NCBI GenBank assembly: GCA_938036545.1
Contig: CALHQJ010000113.1
Coordinates: 1-60,928, forward strand
Source: an uncultured Clostridium sp.
GTDB lineage: Bacteria; Bacillota; Clostridia; Lachnospirales; Lachnospiraceae
Reading direction: 5' to 3'
Length of the DNA stretch: 60,928 nt
Part shown: one piece after another, positions 9,227 through 17,548 of the stretch
Layout: every line of letters starts with the position of its first letter
Numbering within the stretch: the first letter of the stretch is position 1
Translations under genes and position numbers: made by a program
The notes under the pieces: generated by a model
Databases searched by the model: none
What the model was told of the DNA's origin: nothing
Seen by the model: only the letters and a program-made list of their open reading frames with translations

Positions 9227-12200
9227 TGATAAATATTGGGATGAGATGTTTTCGCATGATGAACAAAATAAAAAAAGAGCAGAACAGACACAGTTCTTTG
9301 TAAATTTAGCTGTTGGTAATTTGCCACAATGGATAACGGAAGATATTCGTGACAATGCATTGTCAGTTTGTGATGCTGGGTGTGCAGAGGGAATAGGAAC
9401 AAAAATTTTAAGAGAACAGTTTGATAGTTCTAGAGTTTTAGGAGTGGACTTTTCTGAACAAGCGGTTAGAGTTGCGCAAAAAAATTATGCGGATTGTGAA
9501 TTTGAAGTGCAAAATGTGAAAACAATGAATGATAAATTTGATGTTATATTTTCATCTAATGTTTTAGAGCATTTTTCGGAGCCTCATAAAGTAATGGAAA
9601 ATTTAATCAGTTGTGCAAAAGCGTACAGTATTTTTTTGTTACCATTTAGAGAATATTATACGTGTCCAGAGCATGCAACATATTTTGATTTTCAATCATT
9701 TCCATTATCAATAAATGATGAGTATGAATTGTGTTATTTTAAGCCAATTACAATACAAGGAGAAGATAATCAGTATTGGTTTGGAGAACAAATTTTAATA
9801 GTTTACATAAGCAAAACGTACTTATCAGGAAAAGTTTTAACATTAAGAAATTTATATAACGGTTATATTGAGGAAAGAACAGAAATTATACAAGCATATG
9901 ATCAAAAAATTAATGATATTACAAAAGCGATAGATGTTTATGTTCAAAAAGATAAGGAAAGAAATAGAAAAATAACTGAGTTAGATAATACAGCGTCTCT
10001 ATTAAAAGAAGAGTTGTTGGAGTCTCATGAAAATAATGGTGCATTAAGAAAAACGCTTGAAACGGCTGAAGAAAAAAACAGAGAGTTACAAAAATTGCTC
10101 CAGTCATCTCAAGAATCTGTTGATAAATTAAGTGAAGAAAATCAAGTTTTGAAAAAAAATGAAGCAGATGTTTTACAGGCACTTGAGAATATTAATCTTA
10201 CACAAAATAGTAGAAGTTATAAAAGTAGTTTGATTTTACGACGATTTGCTACACAGTTTTTAAGGGGAAAGGAGAAAAAAGATTTTTTAAAGTGGAGTTT
10301 TGGAAAAATAACGGGAAAAGATTATCATGCAAAGTACCTATGTGAATTCGATTACTTAGAAAATGCAAAGAATTGTTTGAGTAATCAAAGAAGAAAACTG
10401 ATAGGAAGTGATTTGAACGAAGTTTTTGTAATAGAACATAAAAAAGAAATGAGAACAGTCTTTATTTTTGCATCTGTACCATTTTATGATGTGGGTGGGG
10501 GACAACGTTCTGCACAGATGGCAAAAATTTTTAATAATTTGGGATACCAGGTTCATTATATCTATGGGTTTGAATGCAACGAAGAAAATGTACCAGATAT
10601 GTTTATCCCAACTAATACACATAAAATGATTGATGAAATAGACGAGAATTGGTTTAGGAATATAATAACGCCTGATGCCATAGTAATTTTTGAAATTCCG
10701 TTTATAAAATTTGAACCATACTTTGAGATGGCAAAGAAATTTGGTTGTTATACAATATATGAGCATATAGATAATTGGGATTCATCATTGGGTTGTCTCT
10801 TTTATGATAAGACTGTATTTGAAGCATTTGTTGGAAGATCCGATTTAATAACTGTAACTGCCAAGTTATTAGGAGAAAAAATTTCACAAGTTTCGTCTAG
10901 AGATTATATATATTTGCCTAATGCTGTTAATACAGAAGTCTTTGAACCATCAAAAACTTATGAATGTCCAAAGGATTTAGTAGTTGCAAAAAATAGTGGG
11001 AAAACATTAATTTATTTTGGATCTTTGTGGGGAGAATGGTTTGATTGGGAAAAAATCGAATATTTATCTGAAAAATGTGCAGATTGTGAAATTAACTTAA
11101 TTGGTGATTATTCAGGAATCAAAGATAGAGTAAATTCTATGCGTAAAAATGTTCACTTTTTAGGATTGAAAAGACAGACTGAATTGCCGGCATATTTAAA
11201 ATTTTCGGATATTGCATTGTTACCATTTAAGAATTGTGAAATAGGGAAGTATGTATCGCCGTTAAAAATATTTGAATATATTGCTATGAATAAAAAGATA
11301 ATTTCAACGACATTGGATGATATACAGAACTATCCTAATGTATATTGCTCAGATAATAAGGAAGAATGGGTAAATTTGGTTTATCAAAGTAACGAAATTA
11401 TAGATGCGAGTGATTTTATAACATCAAATAATTGGTTTGCACGGTGCGGAGAAATAATAGAACGTGCTAACGATAATGGTATTAAGGATATTAGCATATC
11501 TATTATAGTTCTTAATTACAATAATAAAAATGTTATTGAACGGTGTATTAATACCTTATTAGCGCATAACAGTCGGTATCACTATGAGATTATTGTAGTC
11601 GATAATGGAAGTAAAGATGGTTCTTATGAAATGTTAAAAGAGAAATATAATGAAAAAATTATATTAGTACAAAACAAGAAAAATGGATGTTCATCGGGAA
11701 GAAATTTGGGTGTAAAACATGCAAAAGGTGAATTTATCTGCTTCTTAGATAGTGATCAATGGATTGTAAGTGATTATTGGTTAGATAGTGCAATTCAAAT
11801 TCTTCAAAAGAGAAATGCAATTGGAGCAGTAAGTTGGAATGCAGGATGGTTTGCTCCAGGAACAACAACAGGTCCTATAGTAGATTACTTACCAAACCGA
11901 GGAATGAGTAGTGCTAACGTTTGGTTTAGAACAGATATTGCCTACTTAGCAACTAGTGGAATGCTAATGGGAAAACAGCTATTTGAAGAAATAGGTGGAT
12001 TTGATACTTACTATGATCCGACTTGCTATGAGGATACGGATATTTCTTTAAAAATTAGAGATCATGGATTTGAAATAGCATATTGTCCATATATGTCGAT
12101 TATGCATTTACCGCATCAGACAACCAAGTCTGGAAGTCCTCAGCATACAGAATTAATGAATAGAAACGGAACATATTTTTATGAGAAGTGGAAGGAGAAA

Positions 12201-12230
12201 AATCCAAAGTTATTAGAATATTATTTATAA
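9207..12230 (+). CDS. Four-part fusion: SAM methyltransferase, coiled coil, GT-B and GT-A glycosyltransferases
   Basis: About 1007 residues from ATG 9207 (a second ATG at 9210 is equally possible; GAGGAAGAGG lies just upstream, inside the Wzt gene). Residues about 45-190 are a class I methyltransferase (DAGCAEGIGTKIL, then FDVIFSSNVLEHF). Residues about 219-336 are a long Lys/Glu/Gln-rich coiled coil ending in NSRSYKSSLILRR. Residues about 415-740 are a GT4-like GT-B domain (SVPFYDVGGGQRSAQMA, YLPNAVNTEVF, SPLKIFEYIAMNKK). Residues about 760-1007 are a GT2 domain (SIIVLNYNNKNVIERC, FLDSDQW, CYEDTDISLKIRD). By family analogy with WbdD, the methyltransferase could cap chains and the coiled coil could measure them. 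That role is inference. Confidence 0.85.
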   Translation: MMGLINSDKYWDEMFSHDEQNKKRAEQTQFFVNLAVGNLPQWITEDIRDNALSVCDAGCAEGIGTKILREQFDSSRVLGVDFSEQAVRVAQKNYADCEFEVQNVKTMNDKFDVIFSSNVLEHFSEPHKVMENLISCAKAYSIFLLPFREYYTCPEHATYFDFQSFPLSINDEYELCYFKPITIQGEDNQYWFGEQILIVYISKTYLSGKVLTLRNLYNGYIEERTEIIQAYDQKINDITKAIDVYVQKDKERNRKITELDNTASLLKEELLESHENNGALRKTLETAEEKNRELQKLLQSSQESVDKLSEENQVLKKNEADVLQALENINLTQNSRSYKSSLILRRFATQFLRGKEKKDFLKWSFGKITGKDYHAKYLCEFDYLENAKNCLSNQRRKLIGSDLNEVFVIEHKKEMRTVFIFASVPFYDVGGGQRSAQMAKIFNNLGYQVHYIYGFECNEENVPDMFIPTNTHKMIDEIDENWFRNIITPDAIVIFEIPFIKFEPYFEMAKKFGCYTIYEHIDNWDSSLGCLFYDKTVFEAFVGRSDLITVTAKLLGEKISQVSSRDYIYLPNAVNTEVFEPSKTYECPKDLVVAKNSGKTLIYFGSLWGEWFDWEKIEYLSEKCADCEINLIGDYSGIKDRVNSMRKNVHFLGLKRQTELPAYLKFSDIALLPFKNCEIGKYVSPLKIFEYIAMNKKIISTTLDDIQNYPNVYCSDNKEEWVNLVYQSNEIIDASDFITSNNWFARCGEIIERANDNGIKDISISIIVLNYNNKNVIERCINTLLAHNSRYHYEIIVVDNGSKDGSYEMLKEKYNEKIILVQNKKNGCSSGRNLGVKHAKGEFICFLDSDQWIVSDYWLDSAIQILQKRNAIGAVSWNAGWFAPGTTTGPIVDYLPNRGMSSANVWFRTDIAYLATSGMLMGKQLFEEIGGFDTYYDPTCYEDTDISLKIRDHGFEIAYCPYMSIMHLPHQTTKSGSPQHTELMNRNGTYFYEKWKEKNPKLLEYYL

Positions 12231-12444
12231 TAGTAAATGAAATGTATTGAAAGTTTGTTGGTAATAGGACTATATCAACTTGCAATGAAAACAGGAAGAA
12301 AAGTTTGTTTATAGTAGAGAAAAATATGGTATCTATTTTGTATAATACTATAAATTTGTAGAATAGGCAGATTTTTAATTAGTCAGGTTATTATATTGAA
12401 GAGTAATTCAAAAAATGAATTTTAAGTTATGAGATGATGTTAAC

Positions 12445-12472
12445 TTGATTTCTGAGTATCTTAAAGTATAGT
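12445..12472 (+). promoter_or_regulatory. Promoter of small RNA copy 1
   Basis: TTGATT (12445-12450), a 16-base spacer and TATAGT (12467-12472), followed by 8 bases and then the conserved GAAACAGC of the RNA. Spacer and offset are identical to those of copy 2. Confidence 0.65.
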
Positions 12473-12479
12473 ATTATAT

Positions 12480-12542
12480 AGAAACAGCTTAATTCGTTGC
12501 TATTTAAGGGAATCTGATTAGGAATAAGCAGATTCCCTTTTT
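12480..12542 (+). ncRNA. Predicted small RNA, copy 1 of a tandem pair
   Basis: About 63 nt. The conserved segment 12481-12537 is 54/57 identical to copy 2 and the same length. It starts where transcription from the upstream promoter should start. The 5' half (GAAACAGCTTAATTCGTTG) could form a weak AAACAGC/GCTATTT stem with one mismatch. The 3' half is a strong hairpin: GGGAATCTG (12508-12516) pairs with CAGATTCCC (12529-12537), with an inner TTA/TAA stem capped by GGAA, a GNRA tetraloop, and five T after it. It has no start codon or reading frame. I do not recognise the family. It may be a regulatory RNA, an RNA antitoxin or a leader. Confidence 0.65.
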
Positions 12543-12657
12543 GTAAAGTGAGTAAACGCCAAATAGCAAGTACCTTTTGAGATAACGGATAACGTATAAT
12601 TGATATATGCTATAACATGCAGTCTGTCGTTTGAAATAAGCTGAACTAAAAATTGTT

Positions 12658-12685
12658 TTGCTTTTTTGGTACATTAGGGTATAAT
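12658..12685 (+). promoter_or_regulatory. Promoter of small RNA copy 2 and possibly of the downstream operon
   Basis: TTGCTT (12658-12663), a 16-base spacer and a perfect TATAAT (12680-12685). It lies exactly 213 bases after the same elements of copy 1. It is the only good promoter seen immediately before the DUF262 operon. Confidence 0.7.
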
Positions 12686-12692
12686 AACATAT

Positions 12693-12754
12693 AGAAACAG
12701 CTTAATTCGTTGTGATTTAAGGGAATCTGATTAGAAATAAGCAGATTCCCTTTT
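12693..12754 (+). ncRNA. Predicted small RNA, copy 2 of a tandem pair
   Basis: About 62 nt. It differs from copy 1 at three positions in the 57-base core: two in the linker before ATTTAAGGG and one in the hairpin loop, where GGAA becomes GAAA. Both are GNRA tetraloops, so structure is kept while sequence changes. GGGAATCTG (12721-12729) pairs with CAGATTCCC (12742-12750), followed by TTTT. The 3' end is 27 bases before the ATG of the DUF262 gene. The hairpin would therefore act as an attenuator that gives much RNA and little operon message, as in type III toxin-antitoxin loci. Confidence 0.7.
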
Positions 12755-12781
12755 CATAAAATTTGAGGCTTATGAGGAAAA

Positions 12782-13879
12782 ATGGGGATAATGACAAGCG
12801 AGAACAATAATAGGGAATTAAAGAATGGTCAGGTGTATCCGATGAATAATATTCGGATAGAAAAACGTTTTTATTCGGTCTTTGAATTAAAAAAACAATA
12901 TGATGATGGGAAAAAAGTAGTATTAGACAGCGAATTTCAGAGGGCAGTAGTTTGGAGTCGAAATCAAAAGGCAGCAGTGATTGAAAGTGTACTGATGGGA
13001 CTTCCTATTCCCGCTTTTTATTTTAATGAAGACAAATTTGGAAGATTAATTGTAATTGATGGGAGACAACGTCTAACGGCCTTGTTTGAGTTTTTAGATG
13101 ATGGGTTTGAACTGAGACGCCTAAATGTTATGCCAGAATTAAATGGAAAAAGATTTTCCGATTTATCAAGCGTACAGAAGGCGAAAATAGAAGATTACCA
13201 GATAATTGCGAATGTAATTCAGCCGCCGACCCCAGATCGGATTATGTTTGATATTTTTGAACGCATCAATCGAACAGGTACAATGTTGAACCAACAGGAA
13301 ATGAGAAATGCACTATACCAGGGAAAGGCCACACTACTGCTAAAGAAGTTGGCAGAGTCAGAGGAATTCGAACTGGCAACGGGAAAAGCACTAAAAAACA
13401 ATACAAGAATGAAGGGAAAATATCTTTTAAACCGTTTTCTGGCTTTTTATTTATATTTTAATGGAAAATTACAGGATGCAGAAGGAAAAGCATATAAATA
13501 TCGGGGAGATGTAGATGAATTGTTAGGTCTGACATTAGATTATATTAATGAACTGTCTCAAGAGGAAATTGATAAATTAGAGCGAATTACGAAAGAAGCA
13601 TTGGAAAAGTCTTATTACTATTTAGGTAAGGATGCTTTTCGTAGAGAAGGAGAAAAACGGGCTCCAATTAATATGGGTTTATTCGAATCGATTGTATATG
13701 CGATGACATTTGTTCCAGACATAAACGCTGAATTAAAAAAAACTATTGAGAAATACATCCAGCAGATGTTAAAAAGCGACAATTTTTTGAAAAGTATTGG
13801 AAATCACAGAGATGGAGTGAAAAAGGTAACGGAACGGTTTAAAATGGCAGGAGAGATTAGAAAGGTGCTGAATATATGA
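12782..13879 (+). CDS. DUF262 (ParB/sulfiredoxin-like, GmrS-like) protein
   Basis: 365 residues. The N-terminal half is a DUF262 domain: SEFQRAVVWSRNQKAAVIESVLMGLPIP, then VIDGRQRLTALFEF (the DGQQR-type motif, near residue 100) and FDIFERINRTGTMLNQQEMRNA (the FxxxNxxG motif, near 157). This family uses a ParB-like nucleotide-hydrolysing or nuclease fold and occurs in phage-defence and modification-dependent restriction proteins. The helical C-terminal half has no HNH motif that I can see. GAGG lies 4 bases before ATG 12782; the in-frame ATG at 12791 is an alternative start. First gene of an operon with 4-base overlaps, behind the tandem small RNAs. Target unknown. Confidence 0.85.
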   Translation: MGIMTSENNNRELKNGQVYPMNNIRIEKRFYSVFELKKQYDDGKKVVLDSEFQRAVVWSRNQKAAVIESVLMGLPIPAFYFNEDKFGRLIVIDGRQRLTALFEFLDDGFELRRLNVMPELNGKRFSDLSSVQKAKIEDYQIIANVIQPPTPDRIMFDIFERINRTGTMLNQQEMRNALYQGKATLLLKKLAESEEFELATGKALKNNTRMKGKYLLNRFLAFYLYFNGKLQDAEGKAYKYRGDVDELLGLTLDYINELSQEEIDKLERITKEALEKSYYYLGKDAFRREGEKRAPINMGLFESIVYAMTFVPDINAELKKTIEKYIQQMLKSDNFLKSIGNHRDGVKKVTERFKMAGEIRKVLNI

Positions 13880-14928
13880 TTTCTGAGTTAAAGATAGTAG
13901 GATTAAAATCAATTCATCAGCTGGAGTTAAAGTGCAGACCTTTAAATTTGTTGATTGGAACAAATTCTTCAGGCAAATCGACTATTTTACAGGGGTTACT
14001 GCTGGTTGCACAAAATATCGAAAAGCCAGTTGGACTGAATGGAAAATTAGTTGCATTGGGAAATTATCGGGAGGCAGTCTGTGTTCAGCATAGAGATAAG
14101 ATACAGATAGATATAAAGGGAGAAGGTGATCGATGCGCACTGATAGCAGAAGAAGAAACTTATAATAAAAATCAGATAATGATGTTTTGGGGAAAAAGAA
14201 CCCTGACAGATTTGTTGAATTATGAGAATCAAAGGTTTCAGTATTTGTCTTGTCAGAGAATAGGTGCGCAGGATTTGTACCGGAAAAATCTGAATGACGA
14301 AACAAAGCTGGGGGTGTATGGAGAATACGCTGCAGATTATCTTATGAAACATGGCGCTGATCCTCTGGAAAATAAACTATGCAGGTATAAGGCCAGTATA
14401 ACGCTTGCCAGCCAGGTCAACTGGTGGATGGAATACATTGTAGGAGCAGGGATTCAAGTAGAAGATCTGCCAGGAACCGATTACGTAAAAGTTATGTATC
14501 GTACAAATCTGAGCGATGCGATCAGACCGAAAAATATTGGTTCCGGCAACAGTTATTTGATGGGAATTCTTGTTATGCTTCTGGCATCTCAAAGAGGGGA
14601 TATTCTTGTAATTGAAAATCCGGAAATTCATCTGCATCCATCTTCTCAGTCACGTTTATGCGAACTTTTGTATTTGATGGCAGACTCCGGAAGACAGATT
14701 TTTGTAGAATCCCATAGCGATCACATTTTTAATGGAATACGTGCAGGAATTGCAAGGGGGGATATGGATAAAGAGAAGATTGCAGTTGATTTTTTATCTC
14801 TTGATGAAAATTTATGTACCCAGAATATGGTGGTAGAGATAGGAAAACGAGGAAAAATTTTGAATCAGGAGAAATACCTTTTTGACCAGTTTGACAGGGA
14901 TTTAGAAAGGATGTTGGGAATCGATTGA
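13876..14928 (+). CDS. AAA ATPase with DUF3696-type C-terminus
   Basis: 350-residue ABC/SMC-like ATPase. The N-terminus MISELKIVGLKSIHQLEL leads to Walker A GTNSSGKST (about residues 29-37). The C-terminal half has NIGSGNSYLMGILVMLLA, Walker B DILVIENPEIHLHP (about 247-260) and the switch VESHSDHIFNGIR. That is the arrangement of DUF3696/AAA_21 proteins. A long insert (about 90-190) lies between the halves, as in RecF/OLD-type ATPases, but no TOPRIM domain is visible. It starts in an ATGA overlap with the DUF262 gene and ends in a TTGA overlap with the third gene, so the three are translationally coupled. Likely the sensor or motor of the cassette. Confidence 0.85.
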   Translation: MISELKIVGLKSIHQLELKCRPLNLLIGTNSSGKSTILQGLLLVAQNIEKPVGLNGKLVALGNYREAVCVQHRDKIQIDIKGEGDRCALIAEEETYNKNQIMMFWGKRTLTDLLNYENQRFQYLSCQRIGAQDLYRKNLNDETKLGVYGEYAADYLMKHGADPLENKLCRYKASITLASQVNWWMEYIVGAGIQVEDLPGTDYVKVMYRTNLSDAIRPKNIGSGNSYLMGILVMLLASQRGDILVIENPEIHLHPSSQSRLCELLYLMADSGRQIFVESHSDHIFNGIRAGIARGDMDKEKIAVDFLSLDENLCTQNMVVEIGKRGKILNQEKYLFDQFDRDLERMLGID

Positions 14929-15800
14929 GTACAGAGATAATTTTAAATGATAAATCGCTTCAAGGACAATTTACGAACACAGAAAAGTTTGCAGATTCTA
15001 TTAATGAATACACGATTCCTATTTTAAAGCATATAAAAGAATTGGGGTTTCAGCTATATAAAAGCTATACAACCTATGAGGACTTGGTTACGCCGCAGCA
15101 AACTCTGGCAGATATTCTTAAGATAAGCAATGATCCGGATATTACGATGTTAAAATCCTATTTGATTCAGATTATGAGCGAAGAACCTTTCTGGGACGAT
15201 TCGATGAGAACGAGAGAAGAAGTGTGCTATAAGTATGAAGGAACATCAATAGGGCCTTGCTGTCTGACAGAATGCTATGAAAGAAGAGGAACGTTATTAT
15301 CTTTTGAACATGACGATTTTCAGCAGGATATTATTGTGCTGGAATGTGACGAAGAACAGCATGAACTGAGAAATGTATATAATTCCAACCAATTTTTATG
15401 GCATGGATTTGTGGAAGGAGATTTGAAAGCAACTTATCTTTTTCCACATTTGAAATGTTGCAAGAAAGTACAATTGTTGGAAGTAGATGGAAAGATCTAT
15501 ACAGATGAATTTTTAAATTCACGAGATATTAATAAAATAGATCGGGAGACGATAAAACAAGATTTATCGATTATGCTTGATGAGATTGTGGAGAATGTCA
15601 GCAGCAGAAGATGGAAGTATGTAACTGGGACAAACTCTTACGAATTTCGTACCACGATTTCTGATAACAGAGAACTCCGTCTGTTTTTTTCGTATAAGAA
15701 AGATTGTTTCACATTTTATAATGGCTACATAAAGAAAAGCAATACGATTCCAAAAGAGATATTAAAGCAGGTAAAACGTTTGGAACAATTGGTGAAATAG
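14925..15800 (+). CDS. Third cassette protein with a HigB/RelE-like C-terminal region
   Basis: 291 residues, TTG start overlapping the stop of the ATPase gene. The N-terminal 220 residues are not recognised; they contain several Cys pairs and many acidic residues (IGPCCLTECYERRG, HLKCCKKVQLL). The last 60 residues (YEFRTTISDNRELRLFF, FTFYNGYIKKSNTIPKEIL) follow the pattern of HigB/Gp49-type toxins, where ExR, a beta-strand Arg and a gfxKKtxxtP motif are conserved. The likeness is by eye and could reflect only the fold. If real, this protein would be an mRNA-cleaving effector controlled by the ATPase and DUF262 partners. It is followed after 24 bases by a GT2 gene without a terminator. Confidence 0.6.
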   Translation: MSTEIILNDKSLQGQFTNTEKFADSINEYTIPILKHIKELGFQLYKSYTTYEDLVTPQQTLADILKISNDPDITMLKSYLIQIMSEEPFWDDSMRTREEVCYKYEGTSIGPCCLTECYERRGTLLSFEHDDFQQDIIVLECDEEQHELRNVYNSNQFLWHGFVEGDLKATYLFPHLKCCKKVQLLEVDGKIYTDEFLNSRDINKIDRETIKQDLSIMLDEIVENVSSRRWKYVTGTNSYEFRTTISDNRELRLFFSYKKDCFTFYNGYIKKSNTIPKEILKQVKRLEQLVK

Positions 15801-15824
15801 CATTAAAAAATAAAGGAGACAATT

Positions 15825-16613
15825 ATGCGGATTTCAGTTATCATGGGAATTTATAATGGTTCCAAAACCATGGATCAGGCAATTGAATCAGTTTGTGCAC
15901 AGACATATACAGACTGGGAGTATATTATTTGTGATGACTGTTCTACAGATAATACCTGGGAGAAGCTTCAGGAATGGAAGAAAAAGGATTCTAGAATTAT
16001 TCCCGTACGAAATGAAAAGAATCTTCGTTTAGCAGCTACGTTAAATAAATGTTTGGAATTGGCATCAGGAGAGTATATTGCCAGAATGGATGATGATGAT
16101 AGTTGTTATCCGGAACGTTTTGAAATGCAGGCTTCATTTTTAGATGAACATCCAGAGTATGGATTTGTCTCATCTATGGTGGATGGTTATGATGGAGAAC
16201 ATATAATTCCAGATTATTGGCACAGAACAGAATGTCCGCAGAAAAAAGATTTTGTACATGGCTCTCAGTTTGTCCATCCAGCGACCATGTTTCGCAAAAA
16301 CGTATTAAAACAGGCAGGTGGATACAGAGTCGGTCCAGAAACTCGCCGTATGGAAGATTATGACTTATTTATGCGTTTATATGCGGCAGGCTATCAGGGG
16401 TACAATATTCAAAAGCCCCTTCTTAGATATTATGTTGACGGCCGGAAAACTTTATATCGTCACAGAATTGATGAAGCAAAGGTTCGATATCAGGGATTTA
16501 AAGCGCTGGGACTGTTGCCAGCAGCATTACCTTATGTAATGCGTCCTTTGCTTGTGGGATTGATTCCAAGAACAATATTATGGAAATGGAAAACAAAAAA
16601 TAAGGATGCGTAA
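15825..16613 (+). CDS. Glycosyltransferase family 2 (GT-A)
   Basis: 262 residues, behind AAAGGAG. GT-A fold with VIMGIYNGSKTMDQAIES, YIICDDCSTDNTWEKL and the metal-binding ARMDDDDS near residues 87-94, then GSQFVHPATMFRKNVL and RRMEDYDLFMRLY. It is complete, unlike its close relative at 4319-4501, whose first 41 residues align with it. It overlaps the next GT gene by 8 bases. The two probably continue the operon that begins with the initiating transferase, now separated from it by 11.5 kb of inserted genes. Confidence 0.88.
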   Translation: MRISVIMGIYNGSKTMDQAIESVCAQTYTDWEYIICDDCSTDNTWEKLQEWKKKDSRIIPVRNEKNLRLAATLNKCLELASGEYIARMDDDDSCYPERFEMQASFLDEHPEYGFVSSMVDGYDGEHIIPDYWHRTECPQKKDFVHGSQFVHPATMFRKNVLKQAGGYRVGPETRRMEDYDLFMRLYAAGYQGYNIQKPLLRYYVDGRKTLYRHRIDEAKVRYQGFKALGLLPAALPYVMRPLLVGLIPRTILWKWKTKNKDA

Positions 16614-17538
16614 GATGGTAGGAATTGTAATTTTAAATTATAACAGCTGGGATGATACAAGGGAATGTATTGAAAGCATTCAGGAGGCAGAACGAGATCT
16701 GGATTATCAGATTTATTTGGTAGATAACTGTTCGCCCATACGGCCTGATATGGGATGGATAGGGGAAGTCCAGAAAAATGGAGTGATGCTGATTCAAAAT
16801 GAACAGAATACGGGGTATTCAGCAGGAAATAATGTGGGAATCCGGCAGGCTCTTTTGGATGGCTGCGATGCGGTTCTGATTAGTAATTCGGATGTGCGTT
16901 ATGAAAAAGGCAGCATTTCTAAGATGTATCAATATCTGGAACAGAATCCGGAGACAGGAATTGTTGGGCCTAAGATTGTCCTAAGAGATGGCTCGACACA
17001 GAAGGAATGTATGATGAAAAAAACGGGGATACGGGAAAAATATCTTCTTCGGACGCGTTTTTTTATGTTTTTTCCAAAGCTCAATAATGAATACTGGGGA
17101 AGAACCCATGATTATGAAACAGAAACGTTTCCGGTATATTCGGTTTTAGGATGCTGTTTTATGTTTCGCAGGGACTGTGCGTTACAGGTAACACCGTTGG
17201 ACGAAACCCCATTTTTATATGAAGAAGAATTAATTTTGGGAATTTCGATGGAAAATGCAGGATGGAAGACTGTATATTATCCAGAAAGCGTTATTCATCA
17301 TCTTCATGGAAACAGCACGGAGAAGGTGAAGGCATTTGCGTATACCTGTAATGTGTGCAGTGAGATTTATTATTGCTGCAAGTATCTCGGAATGAAACAT
17401 TGGCAGATATTGCCGCTTTATTGGTATCGGACACTGCTTTATGGAATGAAATCTTTACAATACCAGGATTTTCGGCAATATAGAAAGAATTATTTTGAAA
17501 AAACCAGGAAAAGCCTGAAAGAGTATCAAAAGATGTGA
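16606..17538 (+). CDS. Glycosyltransferase family 2, rhamnosyltransferase-like
   Basis: 310 residues. GT-A fold: VGIVILNYNSWDDTRECIESI, YLVDNCSP, NTGYSAGNNVGIRQAL and LISNSDVRYEKG, which carries the NSD version of the DXD motif usual in rhamnosyltransferase-like GT2 enzymes. A late FLYEEELILGISMENAGWKTVY segment supplies the catalytic acidic residues. It starts inside the previous gene (an ATG at 16615 is an alternative). Followed after 10 bases by the Wzy-like gene. Donor sugar not determined. Confidence 0.85.
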   Translation: MRKMVGIVILNYNSWDDTRECIESIQEAERDLDYQIYLVDNCSPIRPDMGWIGEVQKNGVMLIQNEQNTGYSAGNNVGIRQALLDGCDAVLISNSDVRYEKGSISKMYQYLEQNPETGIVGPKIVLRDGSTQKECMMKKTGIREKYLLRTRFFMFFPKLNNEYWGRTHDYETETFPVYSVLGCCFMFRRDCALQVTPLDETPFLYEEELILGISMENAGWKTVYYPESVIHHLHGNSTEKVKAFAYTCNVCSEIYYCCKYLGMKHWQILPLYWYRTLLYGMKSLQYQDFRQYRKNYFEKTRKSLKEYQKM

Positions 17539-17548
17539 GGAAACAACT

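Noticed and set aside
12508..12542. Copy 1 hairpin as merely the terminator of the 9207-12230 gene
   Set aside because: It lies almost 280 bases beyond the stop codon, and the conserved part extends 27 bases 5' of the hairpin up to a promoter, which a plain terminator would not need.
12481..12754. CRISPR-like reading of the two repeats before the DUF262 gene
   Set aside because: Only two copies, 213 bp apart, each with a promoter and terminator; no spacer-size unit and no cas genes.
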